Shown in pieces: positions 28,316 to 38,901 of a stretch of DNA of 64,000 bases; the stretch's first letter is position 1; each line of letters opens with the position of its first letter. Position numbers and translations under genes: made by a program. This DNA is from Gordonia paraffinivorans NBRC 108238 (GTDB lineage Bacteria; Actinomycetota; Actinomycetes; Mycobacteriales; Mycobacteriaceae): assembly GCF_000344155.1 (NCBI RefSeq), contig NZ_BAOQ01000001.1, forward strand, positions 140,552 to 204,551, given 5' to 3'. Below the pieces are notes generated by a model. It saw only the letters and a list, made by a program, of their open reading frames with translations, was not told the origin of the DNA and did no database searches.

Positions 28316-29317
28316 ATGGCTTCCTCAGCGTCCTCGCACGAGCCCTCGTCCGGGTTCCGGCCGACCCCGGGACCGGGTCGTTGTCTGGCCGACTACCGCA
28401 CCGAGGACTATCCCCGCGACATGATCGGCTACGGCGCCACACCCCCGGATCCGCAGTGGCCGGGCGGGGCGAAGATCGCCGTGCAGTTCGTCCTCAACTA
28501 CGAGGAGGGCGGCGAGAACAACCCGCTCGAGAACGACCCGGGCAGCGAGACGTTCCTGTCGGAGATCATCGGCGCGCAGGCGTTCCCGAACCGGCACATG
28601 TCGATGGAGAGCATGTACGAGTACGGGTCCCGGGCGGGCGTGTGGCGCGTGCTGCGGACGTTCGAGCGTCGCGGCCTGCCGCTGACGATCTTCGCCGTCG
28701 CGCAGGCCATGGCCCGCAATCCCGAGGCGGCGGCCGCCTTCGTCGAACGCGGCGACGAGATCGCCTGCCACGGTTACCGATGGCTCAACTATCAGCTCGT
28801 CGATCCCGAGATCGAGCGCGAGCACATGCAGGCCGGCATCGACCTTCTCACCGAGATCACCGGGCAGCGCCCCCTCGGTTGGTACACCGGACGCGATTCG
28901 CCCAACACGCGGCGGCTCGTCGTCGAACAGGGCGGCTTCGTCTACGACGCCGACAGCTACGCCGACGACCTGCCCTACTGGGTGAAGGTGCCGCGCGGCG
29001 ACGACCTCGTCGACCACCTGGTCGTGCCGTACACACTCGACACCAACGACATGCGGTTCGCCTCGCCGGGCGGCTTCCCGTCCGGCGAGCAGTTCTTCGC
29101 CCATCTGCGCGACGCCTTCGACGTGCTCTACCGGGAGGGGGTCGAGGGTGCGCCGAAGATGCTCTCGGTGGGCCTGCACTGCCGGCTCGTCGGGCGTCCG
29201 GCGCGGCTGGCCTCGCTCGAGCGCTTCCTCGACCATGTGCAGTCGCACGACGACGTGTGGATCACTCGCCGCATCGACATCGCCGAGCACTGGCGGAAGG
29301 CGCATCCGGCGAGCTGA
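28316..29317 (+). CDS. puuE: PuuE-like allantoinase / polysaccharide deacetylase fold
   Basis: A 333-residue carbohydrate-esterase-4-fold protein. It matches the PuuE allantoinase pattern of purine breakdown (allantoin to allantoate): YPRDMIGYGATPPDPQWPGG, AVQFVLNYEEGGENNPL, FPNRHMSMESMYEYGSRAGVWR and IACHGYRWLNYQL, each cited in part. No signal peptide, so it is cytoplasmic. No other ureide genes are nearby, so the substrate is an inference from family likeness. CACAAT lies seven bases before the ATG, suggesting a leaderless mRNA. Confidence 0.82.
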   Translation: MASSASSHEPSSGFRPTPGPGRCLADYRTEDYPRDMIGYGATPPDPQWPGGAKIAVQFVLNYEEGGENNPLENDPGSETFLSEIIGAQAFPNRHMSMESMYEYGSRAGVWRVLRTFERRGLPLTIFAVAQAMARNPEAAAAFVERGDEIACHGYRWLNYQLVDPEIEREHMQAGIDLLTEITGQRPLGWYTGRDSPNTRRLVVEQGGFVYDADSYADDLPYWVKVPRGDDLVDHLVVPYTLDTNDMRFASPGGFPSGEQFFAHLRDAFDVLYREGVEGAPKMLSVGLHCRLVGRPARLASLERFLDHVQSHDDVWITRRIDIAEHWRKAHPAS

Positions 29318-29362
29318 CGGTGCATCCGGCGCCCTGACAGGGACGGCTGACAGAATGGGTGG

Positions 29363-30535
29363 GTGCCCACACGTGTGTTGATCCTCGGCTCTACCGGTTC
29401 CATCGGCGTCCAGGCGCTCGAGGTGATCGCCGAACACCCCGACCGTTTCACCGTCGCCGGACTCGGTGCCGGTGGCGGCAACATCGACCGGCTCGCGCAG
29501 CAGGCCGCCGACTTCGGGGTGCCCGCATCGCGACTGGCTGTCGCCGATGCCGCCCGCGCGGCCGAACTCGCGCGGCGACTCGACGCGCCGGTGATCGGCG
29601 GCCCGGACGCCATGGTCGACCTCATCGAGTCGGTCGCCGCCGACGACGGCGTCGACGTGGTCCTCAACGCGGTCGTCGGGTCGATCGGGCTGGCCCCGAG
29701 TCTCGCGGCGCTTCGCGTCGGCGCACGTCTGGCGCTGGCGAACAAGGAGTCGCTCGTGGCGGGCGGCTCGCTGGTGCTCGACGCCGCCGCGCCCGGGCAG
29801 ATCGTGCCGGTGGACTCCGAGCACTCGGCGATCGCGCAGTGCCTGCGCGCCGGCACCGTGGCCGAGGTCGACCGGCTGGTCCTCACCGCCTCGGGCGGTC
29901 CGTTCCGCGGCTGGACCCGCGAGCAGCTCGAGGACGTCACCCCCGAGCAGGCCGGCAAGCACCCGACCTGGTCGATGGGCCCGATGATCACCCTCAACTC
30001 CGCGACGCTGGTCAACAAGGCGCTCGAGGTCATCGAGGCGCACCTGCTGTTCGACGTCGACTACGACCACATCGACGTGACCGTCCATCCGCAGTCCATC
30101 GTCCACTCGATGGTCACCTTCGTCGACGGCGCGACCGTGGCGAAGGCATCGCCGCCCTCGATGAAGCTGCCGATCGCCCTGGCCCTGGGCTGGCCCGACC
30201 GGGTGCCCGGCTCGTCGCGGGCGTGCGACTTCTCGACCGCGTCGGCGTGGACCTTCGAGCCGGTCGACGACGAGGTCTTCCCGGCCATCGAGCTCGCGCG
30301 CGCGGCCGGCCGGGCCGGCGGCAGCCTGACCGCGGTCTACAACGCCGCGAACGAGGCCGCCGCGGAGGGGTTCTTCGCCGGTGCGATCCGCTTCCCGCGC
30401 ATCGTGGAGATCGTCGGCGAGGTGCTCGGCGAGGCGGATCAGTGGCGTGCCGAGCCAGGTACTGTGGAAGAGGTCTTCGCCGCCGATCGGTGGGCTCGCG
30501 AACGCGCTTCCGCGCTGGTCGCGGCCTCGTCGTGA
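29363..30535 (+). CDS. dxr: 1-deoxy-D-xylulose 5-phosphate reductoisomerase
   Basis: Second step of the MEP isoprenoid pathway, NADPH-dependent; target of fosmidomycin. It has 390 residues with nucleotide-binding [13 protein letters not shown], catalytic NKESLVAGG, substrate-binding [13 protein letters not shown] and the C-terminal NAANEAAAE. The GTG start is six bases downstream of CAGAAT, so the mRNA is probably leaderless. The dxr-protease-ispG order is conserved, linking two MEP steps with a membrane protease. Confidence 0.97.
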   Translation: MPTRVLILGSTGSIGVQALEVIAEHPDRFTVAGLGAGGGNIDRLAQQAADFGVPASRLAVADAARAAELARRLDAPVIGGPDAMVDLIESVAADDGVDVVLNAVVGSIGLAPSLAALRVGARLALANKESLVAGGSLVLDAAAPGQIVPVDSEHSAIAQCLRAGTVAEVDRLVLTASGGPFRGWTREQLEDVTPEQAGKHPTWSMGPMITLNSATLVNKALEVIEAHLLFDVDYDHIDVTVHPQSIVHSMVTFVDGATVAKASPPSMKLPIALALGWPDRVPGSSRACDFSTASAWTFEPVDDEVFPAIELARAAGRAGGSLTAVYNAANEAAAEGFFAGAIRFPRIVEIVGEVLGEADQWRAEPGTVEEVFAADRWARERASALVAASS

Positions 30536-30581
30536 TCGGCGCGCAGGCCGTCGAACCCAGTGGTCCGGATGGAGTGAGTAC

Positions 30582-31808
30582 GTGAGTTTCGCGATCGGTG
30601 TCACGCTCTTCGCGTTGGCGCTGTTGCTGTCGATCGCCTGGCATGAGTGTGGTCACATGTGGGCCGCCCAGGCGACCGGCATGAAGGTGCGGCGGTACTT
30701 CGTCGGTTTCGGACCGACTCTCTGGTCGACGCGCCGCGGCGAGACCGAGTACGGCATCAAGGCGATCCCGCTCGGCGGGTTCTGCGACATCGCCGGCATG
30801 ACCCCGCACGAGGAACTCGCCGACGACGAGCAGGACCGGGCGATGTACAAGCAGAAGCCCTGGAAGCGGCTCGTCGTGCTGTTCGCCGGACCCGCGCAGA
30901 ACCTCATCCTCGGCTTCGTCCTGATCATCATCGTCGGCCTCACCTTCGGGCTGCCCGACCTCAGCCCGCCGCCCACCCCGGCGAAGGTGGCCGCCACCCA
31001 GTGCGTCTCGTCGACGATCACCATCGCCGACGGCAAGCAGACCAACTCGCCGTGCACCGGTCCCGGCCCCGCCGCTGCCGCCGGCCTGCGCCCCGGTGAC
31101 GAGATCGTCGCCGTCAACGGCACGCCGGTCGACAAGGCCGCCGACCTGACCCCGGTCATCCGCGAGGCCACCGGCCCGGTGGTGCTCACCGTGCAGCGCG
31201 GCGACGAGCGCCTCGACCTGACGATGACGCCGGAGCCGGTCACGGTGACCGCGACCGGTTCCGACGGCTCCACCGAGAGCGTCTCGTACAACATGGTCGG
31301 CATCGCCTACGACGCGCCGCCGGCGATCCTGCACTACAACGCGCTCACCATCGTCCCCGGCGCGCTGGGCTTCACCGGCGACCTCGTCGTCGAGACCTGG
31401 AACGCGCTGCTGTCGCTGCCCGGCAAGATCGGCGCGCTGTGGACCGCGGTGACCGGTGGCGAGCGCGCGCTCGACACCCCGGTCAGCGTCTACGGCGCGT
31501 CGGTGCTCGGCGGGCAGGCCGTCGAACGCGGCCTCTGGGACATGTTCTGGATGCTGCTGATCAGCATCAACTTCTTCCTGGCCCTGTTCAACCTGATCCC
31601 GCTCCTCCCGCTCGACGGGGGCCACATGGCGATCGTGGGCTACGAGAAGGTCCGCGACACGGTCCGCCGCTGGTTCGGGCGCGCGCCCGGCGCGGCCGTC
31701 GACTACTACAAGCTGCTGCCGATCACCTACGCCGCGGTGGTGGTGATGGCCGGCTTCATGGTGTTGACGCTCACCGCCGACATCGTCAACCCGATCGATC
31801 CGTGGTGA
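30582..31808 (+). CDS. Site-2 intramembrane metalloprotease (Rip1/RseP type)
   Basis: S2P family zinc protease that cleaves membrane anchors such as anti-sigma factors. It has 408 residues: TM1 with the active-site HECGH (residues 21-25), a PDZ domain about residues 150-220 ([19 protein letters not shown]), and C-terminal membrane segments with [13 protein letters not shown], whose LDG supplies the third zinc ligand. GTG 30582 has GGAG seven bases upstream. In mycobacteria the homologue Rip1 works on several anti-sigma factors; substrates here are not in the window. Confidence 0.95.
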   Translation: MSFAIGVTLFALALLLSIAWHECGHMWAAQATGMKVRRYFVGFGPTLWSTRRGETEYGIKAIPLGGFCDIAGMTPHEELADDEQDRAMYKQKPWKRLVVLFAGPAQNLILGFVLIIIVGLTFGLPDLSPPPTPAKVAATQCVSSTITIADGKQTNSPCTGPGPAAAAGLRPGDEIVAVNGTPVDKAADLTPVIREATGPVVLTVQRGDERLDLTMTPEPVTVTATGSDGSTESVSYNMVGIAYDAPPAILHYNALTIVPGALGFTGDLVVETWNALLSLPGKIGALWTAVTGGERALDTPVSVYGASVLGGQAVERGLWDMFWMLLISINFFLALFNLIPLLPLDGGHMAIVGYEKVRDTVRRWFGRAPGAAVDYYKLLPITYAAVVVMAGFMVLTLTADIVNPIDPW

Positions 31809-31878
31809 CCCTCCGCCCCGAATACCACCTGACCCCGACCCCAGCCAGCCACACACCCGACTCACAGAGGTGAACGAG

Positions 31879-33066
31879 ATGAACGCCCCGAATCCTGCCA
31901 ACGCCGTGCCGATCGGCCTCGGCATGCCGGCCGGACCCCCGCCGGTGCTGGCCCCGCGCCGCAAGACCCGGCAGTTGTTCGTGGGCCCGGTCGGGGTCGG
32001 CAGCGACCACCCGATCTCGGTGCAGTCGATGACGACCACCAAGACCCACGACATCAACGCCACCCTGCAGCAGATCGCGCAGCTGACCGCGTCGGGATGC
32101 GACATCGTGCGCGTGGCGTGCCCGCGTCCGGAGGACGCCGAGGCCCTGCCGATCATCGCCAAGAAGTCGAAGATCCCGGTGATCGCCGACATCCACTTCC
32201 AGCCGAAGTACATCTTCGCCGCCATCGACGCCGGATGCGCCGCGGTGCGCGTGAACCCCGGCAACATCAAGGAGTTCGACGGCCGGGTAAAGGAGGTCGC
32301 CAAGGCCGCCGGCGACGCGGGCATCCCGATCCGGATCGGCGTCAACGCCGGGTCGCTCGACAAGCGCATCCTGGCCAAGTACGGCAAGGCGACCCCGGAG
32401 GCGCTCGTCGAGTCGGCGCTGTGGGAGGCGAGCCTGTTCGAGGAGCACGGCTTCGGTGACATCAAGATCTCCGTCAAGCACAACGACCCGGTGATCATGG
32501 TCGAGGCGTACCGCCAGCTCGCGGCCCAGTGCGACTATCCGCTGCACCTCGGCGTCACCGAGGCCGGCCCGGCGTTCCAGGGCACCATCAAGTCGGCCGT
32601 CGCGTTCGGTGCGCTGCTCAGCGAGGGGATCGGCGACACCATCCGCGTCTCGCTGTCGGCGCCGCCGGCCGAGGAGATCAAGGTCGGCGACCAGATCCTG
32701 CAGTCGCTGAACCTGCGGCCCCGCAAGCTCGAGATCGTGTCGTGCCCGTCGTGCGGCCGTGCCCAGGTCGACGTCTACAAGCTGGCCGACGAGGTCACCG
32801 CCGGCCTCGAAGGTCTCGAGGTGCCGCTGCGCGTCGCGGTCATGGGATGCGTCGTCAACGGGCCGGGCGAGGCGCGCGAGGCCGACCTCGGCGTGGCCTC
32901 CGGAAACGGCAAGGGCCAGATCTTCGTCAAAGGCGAGGTCATCAAGACCGTGCCAGAGGCGCAGATCGTGGAGACATTGATCGAAGAAGCGCTGCGGATC
33001 GCCGAGGAATCAGGACACACTGGAGACGGCACGTCCGCCGGCTCTCCGGTCGTCACCGTCTCCTGA
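31879..33066 (+). CDS. ispG: 4-hydroxy-3-methylbut-2-en-1-yl diphosphate synthase
   Basis: Iron-sulfur enzyme of the penultimate MEP-pathway step (also called gcpE). It has 395 residues: [20 protein letters not shown] (cited by [11 protein letters not shown]), the TIM-barrel part with [13 protein letters not shown], and the C-terminal [4Fe-4S] ligands in [11 protein letters not shown] and [15 protein letters not shown] 31879 follows GAGGTG; the in-frame GTG at 31870 is an alternative. It lies downstream of dxr and the site-2 protease. Confidence 0.96.
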   Translation: MNAPNPANAVPIGLGMPAGPPPVLAPRRKTRQLFVGPVGVGSDHPISVQSMTTTKTHDINATLQQIAQLTASGCDIVRVACPRPEDAEALPIIAKKSKIPVIADIHFQPKYIFAAIDAGCAAVRVNPGNIKEFDGRVKEVAKAAGDAGIPIRIGVNAGSLDKRILAKYGKATPEALVESALWEASLFEEHGFGDIKISVKHNDPVIMVEAYRQLAAQCDYPLHLGVTEAGPAFQGTIKSAVAFGALLSEGIGDTIRVSLSAPPAEEIKVGDQILQSLNLRPRKLEIVSCPSCGRAQVDVYKLADEVTAGLEGLEVPLRVAVMGCVVNGPGEAREADLGVASGNGKGQIFVKGEVIKTVPEAQIVETLIEEALRIAEESGHTGDGTSAGSPVVTVS

Positions 33067-33115
33067 GGTCGTCGGGCGCTGTCGCGAGTCCCGGGTCGGG
33101 AAGTGAGGAGCGGTG

Positions 33116-33952
33116 GTGCTGAAGCTACTGGACGACAAACCGCTCGGCGCGCGTGACGCGGCCGCGGTCGAACGCGTCCTCGCCTCGGATCCCGTGGCGA
33201 TGTGCATGGTGGCCGCACGGTTCGAGACCCACGGCATCAACCCGCGCCTGCTCGGCGGTGAGTTCTGGACGGCCGACGACCCGTCGACGTCGCTGTGCTT
33301 CTCCGGGGCCAACCTGATACCGCTCATCGGGGCACGCGCCGACCTAGACCACTTCTCCGACCGCGCCGTCGCCGCGCCGCGCGCCTGTTCGTCGATCGTC
33401 GGGCGCGCCGAGCTCGTCCTGCCCATGTGGGAGCAGATCGAGCCCGTGTGGGGGGCCGCCCGCGAGGTGCGGCCCGTGCAGCCGCTGCTCGCCCTCACGA
33501 GACCGCCCAAGGTCGCGCCCGACGCCGAGGTCCGGCTCGTCACCCTCGACGATCTCGACGCGTACATGCCCGCCGCGATCGACATGTTCATCGGCGAGGT
33601 GGGCGTCGACCCGACGGCAGGGGACGGCGGTCGGTCGTACCGCCGGCGTCTGGCCTCGCTGATCTCCGCGCACCGGGTCTTCGCGCGTTTCGACGGACCG
33701 GACGTCGTGTTCAAGGCCGAGATCGGTTCGATGTCCCGGCGCGTCGGGCAGATCCAGGGCGTGTGGGTGGCCCCGGACCGGCGCGGGGAGGGGGTCGGGA
33801 TGGGCGGCACCGCCGCCGTCGCGGATGCCGTCGCGGCACAGGGCCGGCTGCCGAGCCTGTACGTCAACAGCTTCAACACCACCGCGCGCGCGGTGTACGA
33901 GCGGATCGGGTTCACGCAGGTGGGCACGTTCGCGACCGTGCTCGTGGACTGA
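33116..33952 (+). CDS. GNAT acetyltransferase with DUF4081 N-terminus
   Basis: A 278-residue protein with an N-terminal DUF4081-like domain (about 1-130, PVAMCMVAARFETHG) and a C-terminal GNAT domain with the acetyl-CoA loop VWVAPDRRGEGVGMGG and the end YVNSFNTTARAVYERIGFTQVG, shown in part. AGGAG sits five bases before GTG 33116, better than GTG 33113. It follows ispG as in mycobacteria. The substrate is unknown. Confidence 0.87.
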   Translation: MLKLLDDKPLGARDAAAVERVLASDPVAMCMVAARFETHGINPRLLGGEFWTADDPSTSLCFSGANLIPLIGARADLDHFSDRAVAAPRACSSIVGRAELVLPMWEQIEPVWGAAREVRPVQPLLALTRPPKVAPDAEVRLVTLDDLDAYMPAAIDMFIGEVGVDPTAGDGGRSYRRRLASLISAHRVFARFDGPDVVFKAEIGSMSRRVGQIQGVWVAPDRRGEGVGMGGTAAVADAVAAQGRLPSLYVNSFNTTARAVYERIGFTQVGTFATVLVD

Positions 33953-34048
33953 TCCGCCCGCGCCGGGTGTCCGCCCCGGGCAGGTCACATCCGCTGCGCC
34001 CGCGTGGCGTCCCGGCGATCGGGTGCCGCGGCCATAGACTCGACCGCG

Positions 34049-35878
34049 ATGTGGCGCACGCGAATCCGATGGACCCCGGCGGTGATCGTCGCGATCTGCA
34101 CTGTCCTGATCGCGGCGACCGTCGGGTGTTCGACGTCCGAGGACGACGGCCCCCGCCGGGCGGCCGAACGGTTCCTCGAGGCGTACTCCCAGCAGGACCT
34201 CGACACCGCGGCAAGCCTCACCGACGCCTCGGACACGTCGATGCGGGCGATGGAATCGGCATGGTCGGGTCTGGCCGCAGAGGCGCTCGAGGCGAAGGCC
34301 GGCCGGGTCCGCGTCACCGGTGACACCGCCGAGGTCCAGGTCGCCTACACCTGGACGCTGCCGCGCGGGCGGGAGTGGTCCTACGACACCGCCCTGAGGA
34401 TGGGGCGTGGCGACCAGGGCTGGGCGGTGCTGTGGGCTTCGACCGCCGTGCATCCGAAACTCGGTGCCGACCAACGACTCTCACTGCAGATCATCGAGGC
34501 GCCGCGCGCCACGGTGAACGAGTCCGACGGCTCGGAGGTCATGGTCAACGGCACCGTGGTCGGCGTGAACTTCGATCCGGTGGAGGCCGCCGAACAGGGT
34601 GCCTCGATCCCGGACTCGGTCACCTCCGCGGTCGCGGTGCTGCGCGGGTTCAACCCGGATCTCGACGAGCAGGCCATCACCGAGCAGGTGACCTCGAACC
34701 GCCGGCAGTACCCGCTCGCGCGGATGACCCACGCCCAGTTCGACCGCCTGCGCGACCGGCTCGCCATTCCCGGCGTGGTCACCAACGAGCAGGCCGAACT
34801 CGTCCCCAAGGACCCGAAGTTCGCCCCGGCGCTGCTGACCGAGGTCAAGAAGGTCGTCGACGGCGAGGTCGCGGGACGCGCCGGGTGGCGGGTCGTGTCG
34901 GTGAACCCGAACGGACTCGACGCCGACGTCCTCGCCGACCACGCGCCCGATCCGTCGCCGGCGATCTCGCTGAGCCTGTCGCGCACGGTGCAGACCGCGG
35001 CGCAGCGGGCGGTCAACGCCACCAACCGGTTCCAGATCGCGATGGTGGTGGTGCAGCCGTCCACCGGGCGCATCCTCGCGGTCGCGCAGAACCCGGCCGC
35101 CGACGCGCAGGGTCCGATCGCCACGACGGGCCTGTACCCGCCCGGTTCGACGTTCAAGATCGTCACCGCGGCCGCCGCGATCAACCGCAAGATGGCCACC
35201 CCGGACACCATCGTTCCCTGCCCGGGCGAGATCCAGATCGGTCCGCGACTGATCCCGAACTACGACGGCTTCTCGCTCGGCGCGGTGCCGATGCTGCAGG
35301 CGTTCGCCTCGTCGTGCAACACCACCTTCGCCAAGCTGGCCAGCCAGATGGGACCGTCGGACCTCGCACACACCGCCGCGGCGATGGGCATCGGACAGCA
35401 GTACTCGATCGCCGGCCTCGACGCGGTGTCCGGCTCGGTGCCGATCGAGAACGAGCTGGTGGCGCGCAGCGAGGACGGCTTCGGCCAGGGTAAGGTCCTG
35501 GTCTCGCCGCTCGGTCTGTCGCTGGTCGCCGCGACCGTCGCAAACGGCGTGAAGGCGCCTGTGCCGCAACTGATCCTGGACAAGCCGACCGTCGTCGAGG
35601 GGCCCACCCCGACGATGCCGGCCGAGGTCTACCGCCAGCTGCGGCCGATGATGCGCGCGGTGATCACCAGCGGTACCGCGACGGTGATCGACGGTCGGGG
35701 AGCGGTGTACGGCAAGACCGGTGAGGCCGAGTTCTCCGGCGGCTCGCACGCCTGGTTCGCCGGCTACCGCGGCGACATCGCGTTCGCGACGCTCGTCGTC
35801 GGCGGCGGTGACTCCAACAACGCGGTGGCGGTCACCCGCGACTTCTTCGACGCGCTGGGACCCGGCTACGGCGTGTGA
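34049..35878 (+). CDS. Penicillin-binding lipoprotein (class B-like transpeptidase)
   Basis: A 609-residue exported PBP. A basic start, a hydrophobic stretch and TVGC give an imperfect lipobox. An NTF2-like MecA_N domain (about 40-160) precedes a dimerisation region and the transpeptidase domain. Its active-site motifs are STFK (in YPPGSTFKIV), SCN (in ASSCNTTFA) and KTG (in YGKTGEAE). It cross-links peptidoglycan outside the cell. TAGACT lies eight bases before the ATG, hinting at a leaderless mRNA. It corresponds in place to the mycobacterial PBP lipoprotein near ispG. Confidence 0.92.
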   Translation: MWRTRIRWTPAVIVAICTVLIAATVGCSTSEDDGPRRAAERFLEAYSQQDLDTAASLTDASDTSMRAMESAWSGLAAEALEAKAGRVRVTGDTAEVQVAYTWTLPRGREWSYDTALRMGRGDQGWAVLWASTAVHPKLGADQRLSLQIIEAPRATVNESDGSEVMVNGTVVGVNFDPVEAAEQGASIPDSVTSAVAVLRGFNPDLDEQAITEQVTSNRRQYPLARMTHAQFDRLRDRLAIPGVVTNEQAELVPKDPKFAPALLTEVKKVVDGEVAGRAGWRVVSVNPNGLDADVLADHAPDPSPAISLSLSRTVQTAAQRAVNATNRFQIAMVVVQPSTGRILAVAQNPAADAQGPIATTGLYPPGSTFKIVTAAAAINRKMATPDTIVPCPGEIQIGPRLIPNYDGFSLGAVPMLQAFASSCNTTFAKLASQMGPSDLAHTAAAMGIGQQYSIAGLDAVSGSVPIENELVARSEDGFGQGKVLVSPLGLSLVAATVANGVKAPVPQLILDKPTVVEGPTPTMPAEVYRQLRPMMRAVITSGTATVIDGRGAVYGKTGEAEFSGGSHAWFAGYRGDIAFATLVVGGGDSNNAVAVTRDFFDALGPGYGV

Positions 35879-35896
35879 CCTGCCGGGTCGGGGGTG

Positions 35897-36691
35897 TCAG
35901 CGCGGCGTGCGCTCGGGCAGGATGACCTGCTGCCCGTTGTGGGTGAGCACCTCGACCGGGTGGTCGTAGGTCGCGGTGAGCAGTTCGGTGGTCATCACCT
36001 CGTCGGTCGGCCCCACCGCCAGCAGCTCGCCGTGCTTCATCACCGCCACGCGGTCGGCGTAGGCGGCGGCAAGCGTGAGGTCGTGGACGACGAGCAGCAC
36101 CGCGTTGCCCTGGTCGCGGTGGGCGCCCAGGATCTCCAGGACCTGCTCCTGGTGATGGATGTCGAGTGCCGCGGTCGGCTCGTCGAGCATCATCACCGGG
36201 GTGTCCTGGGCGAGCGCCCGGGCCAGCGACACGCGTGCCTGCTGGCCGCCGGACAGATGGGCGAAGGGGCGGTCGACGATCTCGGTGAGTTCGCACAGCT
36301 CGACGGCGTCGGCGATGATCTTCGGGGAGTCGACTGCCCGCGGCGTCCGCAGCCACGGGTAGCGGCCCATGGCGACGACCTCGGCGACGGTGAACGGCGT
36401 GTCGAGCCGGTTCTGCTGGGTCACCACGCTGCGATGGCGCGCGAGTTCGCGCAGGGGCGTGGTCGCCACGTCCCGGCCGTCGATGTGCACCCGGCCGCCC
36501 GACGGCTTGCGGGTTCCCGAGAGCACCGACAGCAGCGTCGACTTGCCGCAGCCGTTGGGGCCGACCAGGGTCACGAGCTCACCGGGGTGCACCTCGAGGG
36601 AGACGCCGCGGACGACCTCTCGGCCGCCGAGCGAGACCCGCACGTCCTCGGCGACGATGCCCGGCGTCGTCGCGGGCCGCCCGCCGGTCAC
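35897..36691 (-). CDS. hmuV: Haem/ferric-siderophore ABC transporter ATPase
   Basis: A 264-residue FecE/HmuV-type ATPase with Walker A GPNGCGKST, Q-loop VTQQNRL, signature LSGGQQARVSLARAL, Walker B MMLDEPTAAL and H-loop VVHDLTL. The GTG start overlaps the permease stop (GTGA). It powers import by the partner permease and lipoprotein encoded just upstream on the same strand. Haem is preferred over siderophore because of the HmuT-like binding protein. Confidence 0.9.
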   Translation of the reverse strand: MTGGRPATTPGIVAEDVRVSLGGREVVRGVSLEVHPGELVTLVGPNGCGKSTLLSVLSGTRKPSGGRVHIDGRDVATTPLRELARHRSVVTQQNRLDTPFTVAEVVAMGRYPWLRTPRAVDSPKIIADAVELCELTEIVDRPFAHLSGGQQARVSLARALAQDTPVMMLDEPTAALDIHHQEQVLEILGAHRDQGNAVLLVVHDLTLAAAYADRVAVMKHGELLAVGPTDEVMTTELLTATYDHPVEVLTHNGQQVILPERTPR

Positions 36692-37800
36692 CAGCCCGCT
36701 CCCGCGCGACGGCTGCGACGCAGCAGGATGAAGAAGACCGGCCCGCCGATCAATGCGGTGAACATGCCGAGCGGCAGATCGGCGTCGCCGACCATCGTGC
36801 GGGCCGCGAGGTCGGCGCCGGTGATGACGAGCGCGCCGCCGATCACGCTGGTGGGCAGCAGGATCGAGTGCCTGGGGCCGACGATGAGCCGCATCACGTG
36901 TGGGACCACCAGGCCGACGAAGGCGATGATCCCGGCGAAGGCCACGGCCGCCGCGGTGAGGATCGCGGTCAGCACGATGGCCAGGCGACGGACGCCCTCC
37001 ACGTTGACGCCCAGCGACGCGGCCTGGATCTCGCCGAGGGCGAGGAGGTCGAGCTTGTGGACCAGGAGCACGCACGCCGCGACGCCGACGACGACCAGCG
37101 GCGCGACCACGAGGATCTCGCTCCAGTTGCCGCTCGCCAGGGAGCCCAGCTGCCAGAAGACGATCTGCTCGCGGGCGGCGGTGGAGGCGACGAAGGTGAG
37201 GAAGGCGATGACGCCGGCGGCGAAGGCGTTCACCGCGATGCCGGTGAGCACCAGCATGATCGCCGACGACGAGCCGTCGCGCAGCGACAGCACGTAGACC
37301 GCCGCAGCGGTCACCAGGCCGAACACGAACGCGGCGCCGGCCAGCGCCCAGTTGTTCGCGGCGCCGCCGGCTCCCGCCGAGCCGCCGGCCAGGACGATCA
37401 CCAGGCAGGCGCCGATCGCCGATCCCGACGAGACGCCGATGATGCTGGGTTCGGCGAGCGGGTTGGCCAGCACGCCCTGCAACAGGCAGCCGGCCGCGCC
37501 GAGGGCCGCGCCGACGAACAGGCCGAGCACGATGCGCGGGAACCGCACGTTCCACAGGGCGCCCTCGCCGTTGGGATGCGATGGCAGCGGCCCGATGTCG
37601 AGATGCCAGTGGTGGGCGATGCTGCCCAGCACCTCGAGGGGCGGGACGTGGACCTGGCCGATGGCGGCGGAGATGATCGCGAGCACCGCGGTCGCCGCCA
37701 CCATCACGGTCACGACGACGGTGTTGCGGACCTTGTGCGAGGTTCCCACCGGCGCAGGCGCGGCCGCCGGCGTCTCCTTCGTCGTCACGGGGGCGCTCAT
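36688..37800 (-). CDS. hmuU: Haem/iron ABC transporter permease (FecCD type)
   Basis: A 370-residue FecCD/BtuC family permease with about ten membrane segments. Landmarks: FPRIVLGLFVGAALGAAGCLLQGVLANPLAEPSIIGVSSG (cited by RIVLGLFVGAALG and NPLAEPSIIGVSSG) and FVGLVVPHVMRLIVGPRH near the end. It begins MSAPVTTKETPAAAP. Its ATG overlaps the binding-protein stop (ATGA), and its stop overlaps the ATPase start. Confidence 0.92.
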   Translation of the reverse strand: MSAPVTTKETPAAAPAPVGTSHKVRNTVVVTVMVAATAVLAIISAAIGQVHVPPLEVLGSIAHHWHLDIGPLPSHPNGEGALWNVRFPRIVLGLFVGAALGAAGCLLQGVLANPLAEPSIIGVSSGSAIGACLVIVLAGGSAGAGGAANNWALAGAAFVFGLVTAAAVYVLSLRDGSSSAIMLVLTGIAVNAFAAGVIAFLTFVASTAAREQIVFWQLGSLASGNWSEILVVAPLVVVGVAACVLLVHKLDLLALGEIQAASLGVNVEGVRRLAIVLTAILTAAAVAFAGIIAFVGLVVPHVMRLIVGPRHSILLPTSVIGGALVITGADLAARTMVGDADLPLGMFTALIGGPVFFILLRRSRRAGAGW

Positions 37801-38843
37801 ACGTAGATCGCTTTCGCCAGTGCGGCCAGGACGAGGCCCACGTCGGGTCCGAAGGTGAGGATCTTGGTCTCGTCCATCTGGACGACGCGGCCGTTGCGTC
37901 CGGCCTCGGTCTCGGCGATGCCGGGCAGCTTCAGCACGCCCTCGGGCCCGCCCACGGTCGCCGCGCCCTCGGTCATGACGATGATCACGTCGGGGTCGGC
38001 GTGGATCATGGCCTCGGCGGTGACCGCGGTGAACGCGCCGGTGAGGTCGGCCTCGGCGCCGGCGTCGCGGCCGCCGAGTTCGGTGATCAGGTCGTCGACG
38101 CCGGAACCGGGGCCCGCGAGCAGCAGCAGGTTGCTGCCGCGGATGTAGAGGAAGGCCATGGTCGGGTCGCCGGACGGCTTCGGCACGAGTTCGCGGGCGG
38201 CGTCGATCTGCTCGTTGGTGCGCTCGACGAGCTTCTCGCCCTCGGCCGGGACGCCGAGCGCCCGTGCGACCGACCGCATCAGGGTGTCGTTGGACGCCAG
38301 GTCGCGCGTCGCGGGGAACACCACGACGGTGACGCCGGAATCGCGGATCTGGTCGACGGCGTTGGCCGGCACCGTCGACTCGCTGACGAGGACGATGCTC
38401 GGGTCGAGTGCCAGGACGGCCTCCGCGTTGAGCGAGTGCCCGCGGTTGGTGACGATCGGCAGGCCCGCGGCGGACGGGAACGCGGTCGCGGTGTCGCGGC
38501 CGACCACGTTCGGGCCGAGGCCGAGCGCGAAGACGATGCTGCCGAGGGTGCCGCTGACGTCGACGGCGACGATCCGGCTGACATCGGTCACCTCCACCTC
38601 GCCGTAGCGGACGGAGTCGACCGTGACCGGCAGGCGCGGAGTCGGATTCGTGGTGACGGGGGTGATCTCGGTGGTCGCGAGCTCCGCCGTCTGCGGGCCG
38701 TTGCGCAGGTGCGCGGTCGGCGAGACGCGCTCCTGCTCGATGGGCGTGACGAAGCACGCCGAGGCGGCCAGCGCGACGACGGTGGTCACGAGCAGAACCA
38801 GTAGGGTTCGCACCGATCTGCTCGACGAACTCACCGTCACCAC
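37797..38843 (-). CDS. hmuT: Haem-binding lipoprotein (HmuT-like)
   Basis: A 348-residue substrate-binding lipoprotein with lipobox LAASAC (Cys30) after a basic, hydrophobic N-terminus. The core shows the HmuT-type landmarks: VAVDVSGTLGSIVFALG, VVGRDTATAFPSAAGLPIVTNRGHSLNAEAVLALDPSIVL (in part) and TAVTAEAMIHADPDVIIVM. Cluster III binding proteins of this type carry haem or siderophores. GAGGA lies seven bases before the first GTG. An IdeR box about 40 bp upstream makes iron repression likely. Confidence 0.88.
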   Translation of the reverse strand: MVTVSSSSRSVRTLLVLLVTTVVALAASACFVTPIEQERVSPTAHLRNGPQTAELATTEITPVTTNPTPRLPVTVDSVRYGEVEVTDVSRIVAVDVSGTLGSIVFALGLGPNVVGRDTATAFPSAAGLPIVTNRGHSLNAEAVLALDPSIVLVSESTVPANAVDQIRDSGVTVVVFPATRDLASNDTLMRSVARALGVPAEGEKLVERTNEQIDAARELVPKPSGDPTMAFLYIRGSNLLLLAGPGSGVDDLITELGGRDAGAEADLTGAFTAVTAEAMIHADPDVIIVMTEGAATVGGPEGVLKLPGIAETEAGRNGRVVQMDETKILTFGPDVGLVLAALAKAIYV

Positions 38844-38882
38844 CTTCGAATCCTCTTCTGCGCCATCAGCGGCACACTTTGG

Positions 38883-38901
38883 TCAGCCAAAGCTTACTTA
38901 A
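38883..38901 (-). promoter_or_regulatory. IdeR/DtxR-type iron box before hmuT
   Basis: On the minus strand TTAAGTAAGCTTTGGCTGA agrees with the consensus TTAGGTAAGCCTTACCTAA at 14 of 19 positions. It lies 40 bp upstream of hmuT and overlaps a TAAGCT hexamer that could be its -10 box. Fe(II)-IdeR would block the promoter when iron is plentiful. Confidence 0.7.

Noticed and set aside
28325..32498. Long minus-strand frames (759 and 794 codons) opposite puuE, dxr, the site-2 protease and ispG
   Set aside because: Same shadow effect; translated text has no membrane, catalytic or repeat pattern.
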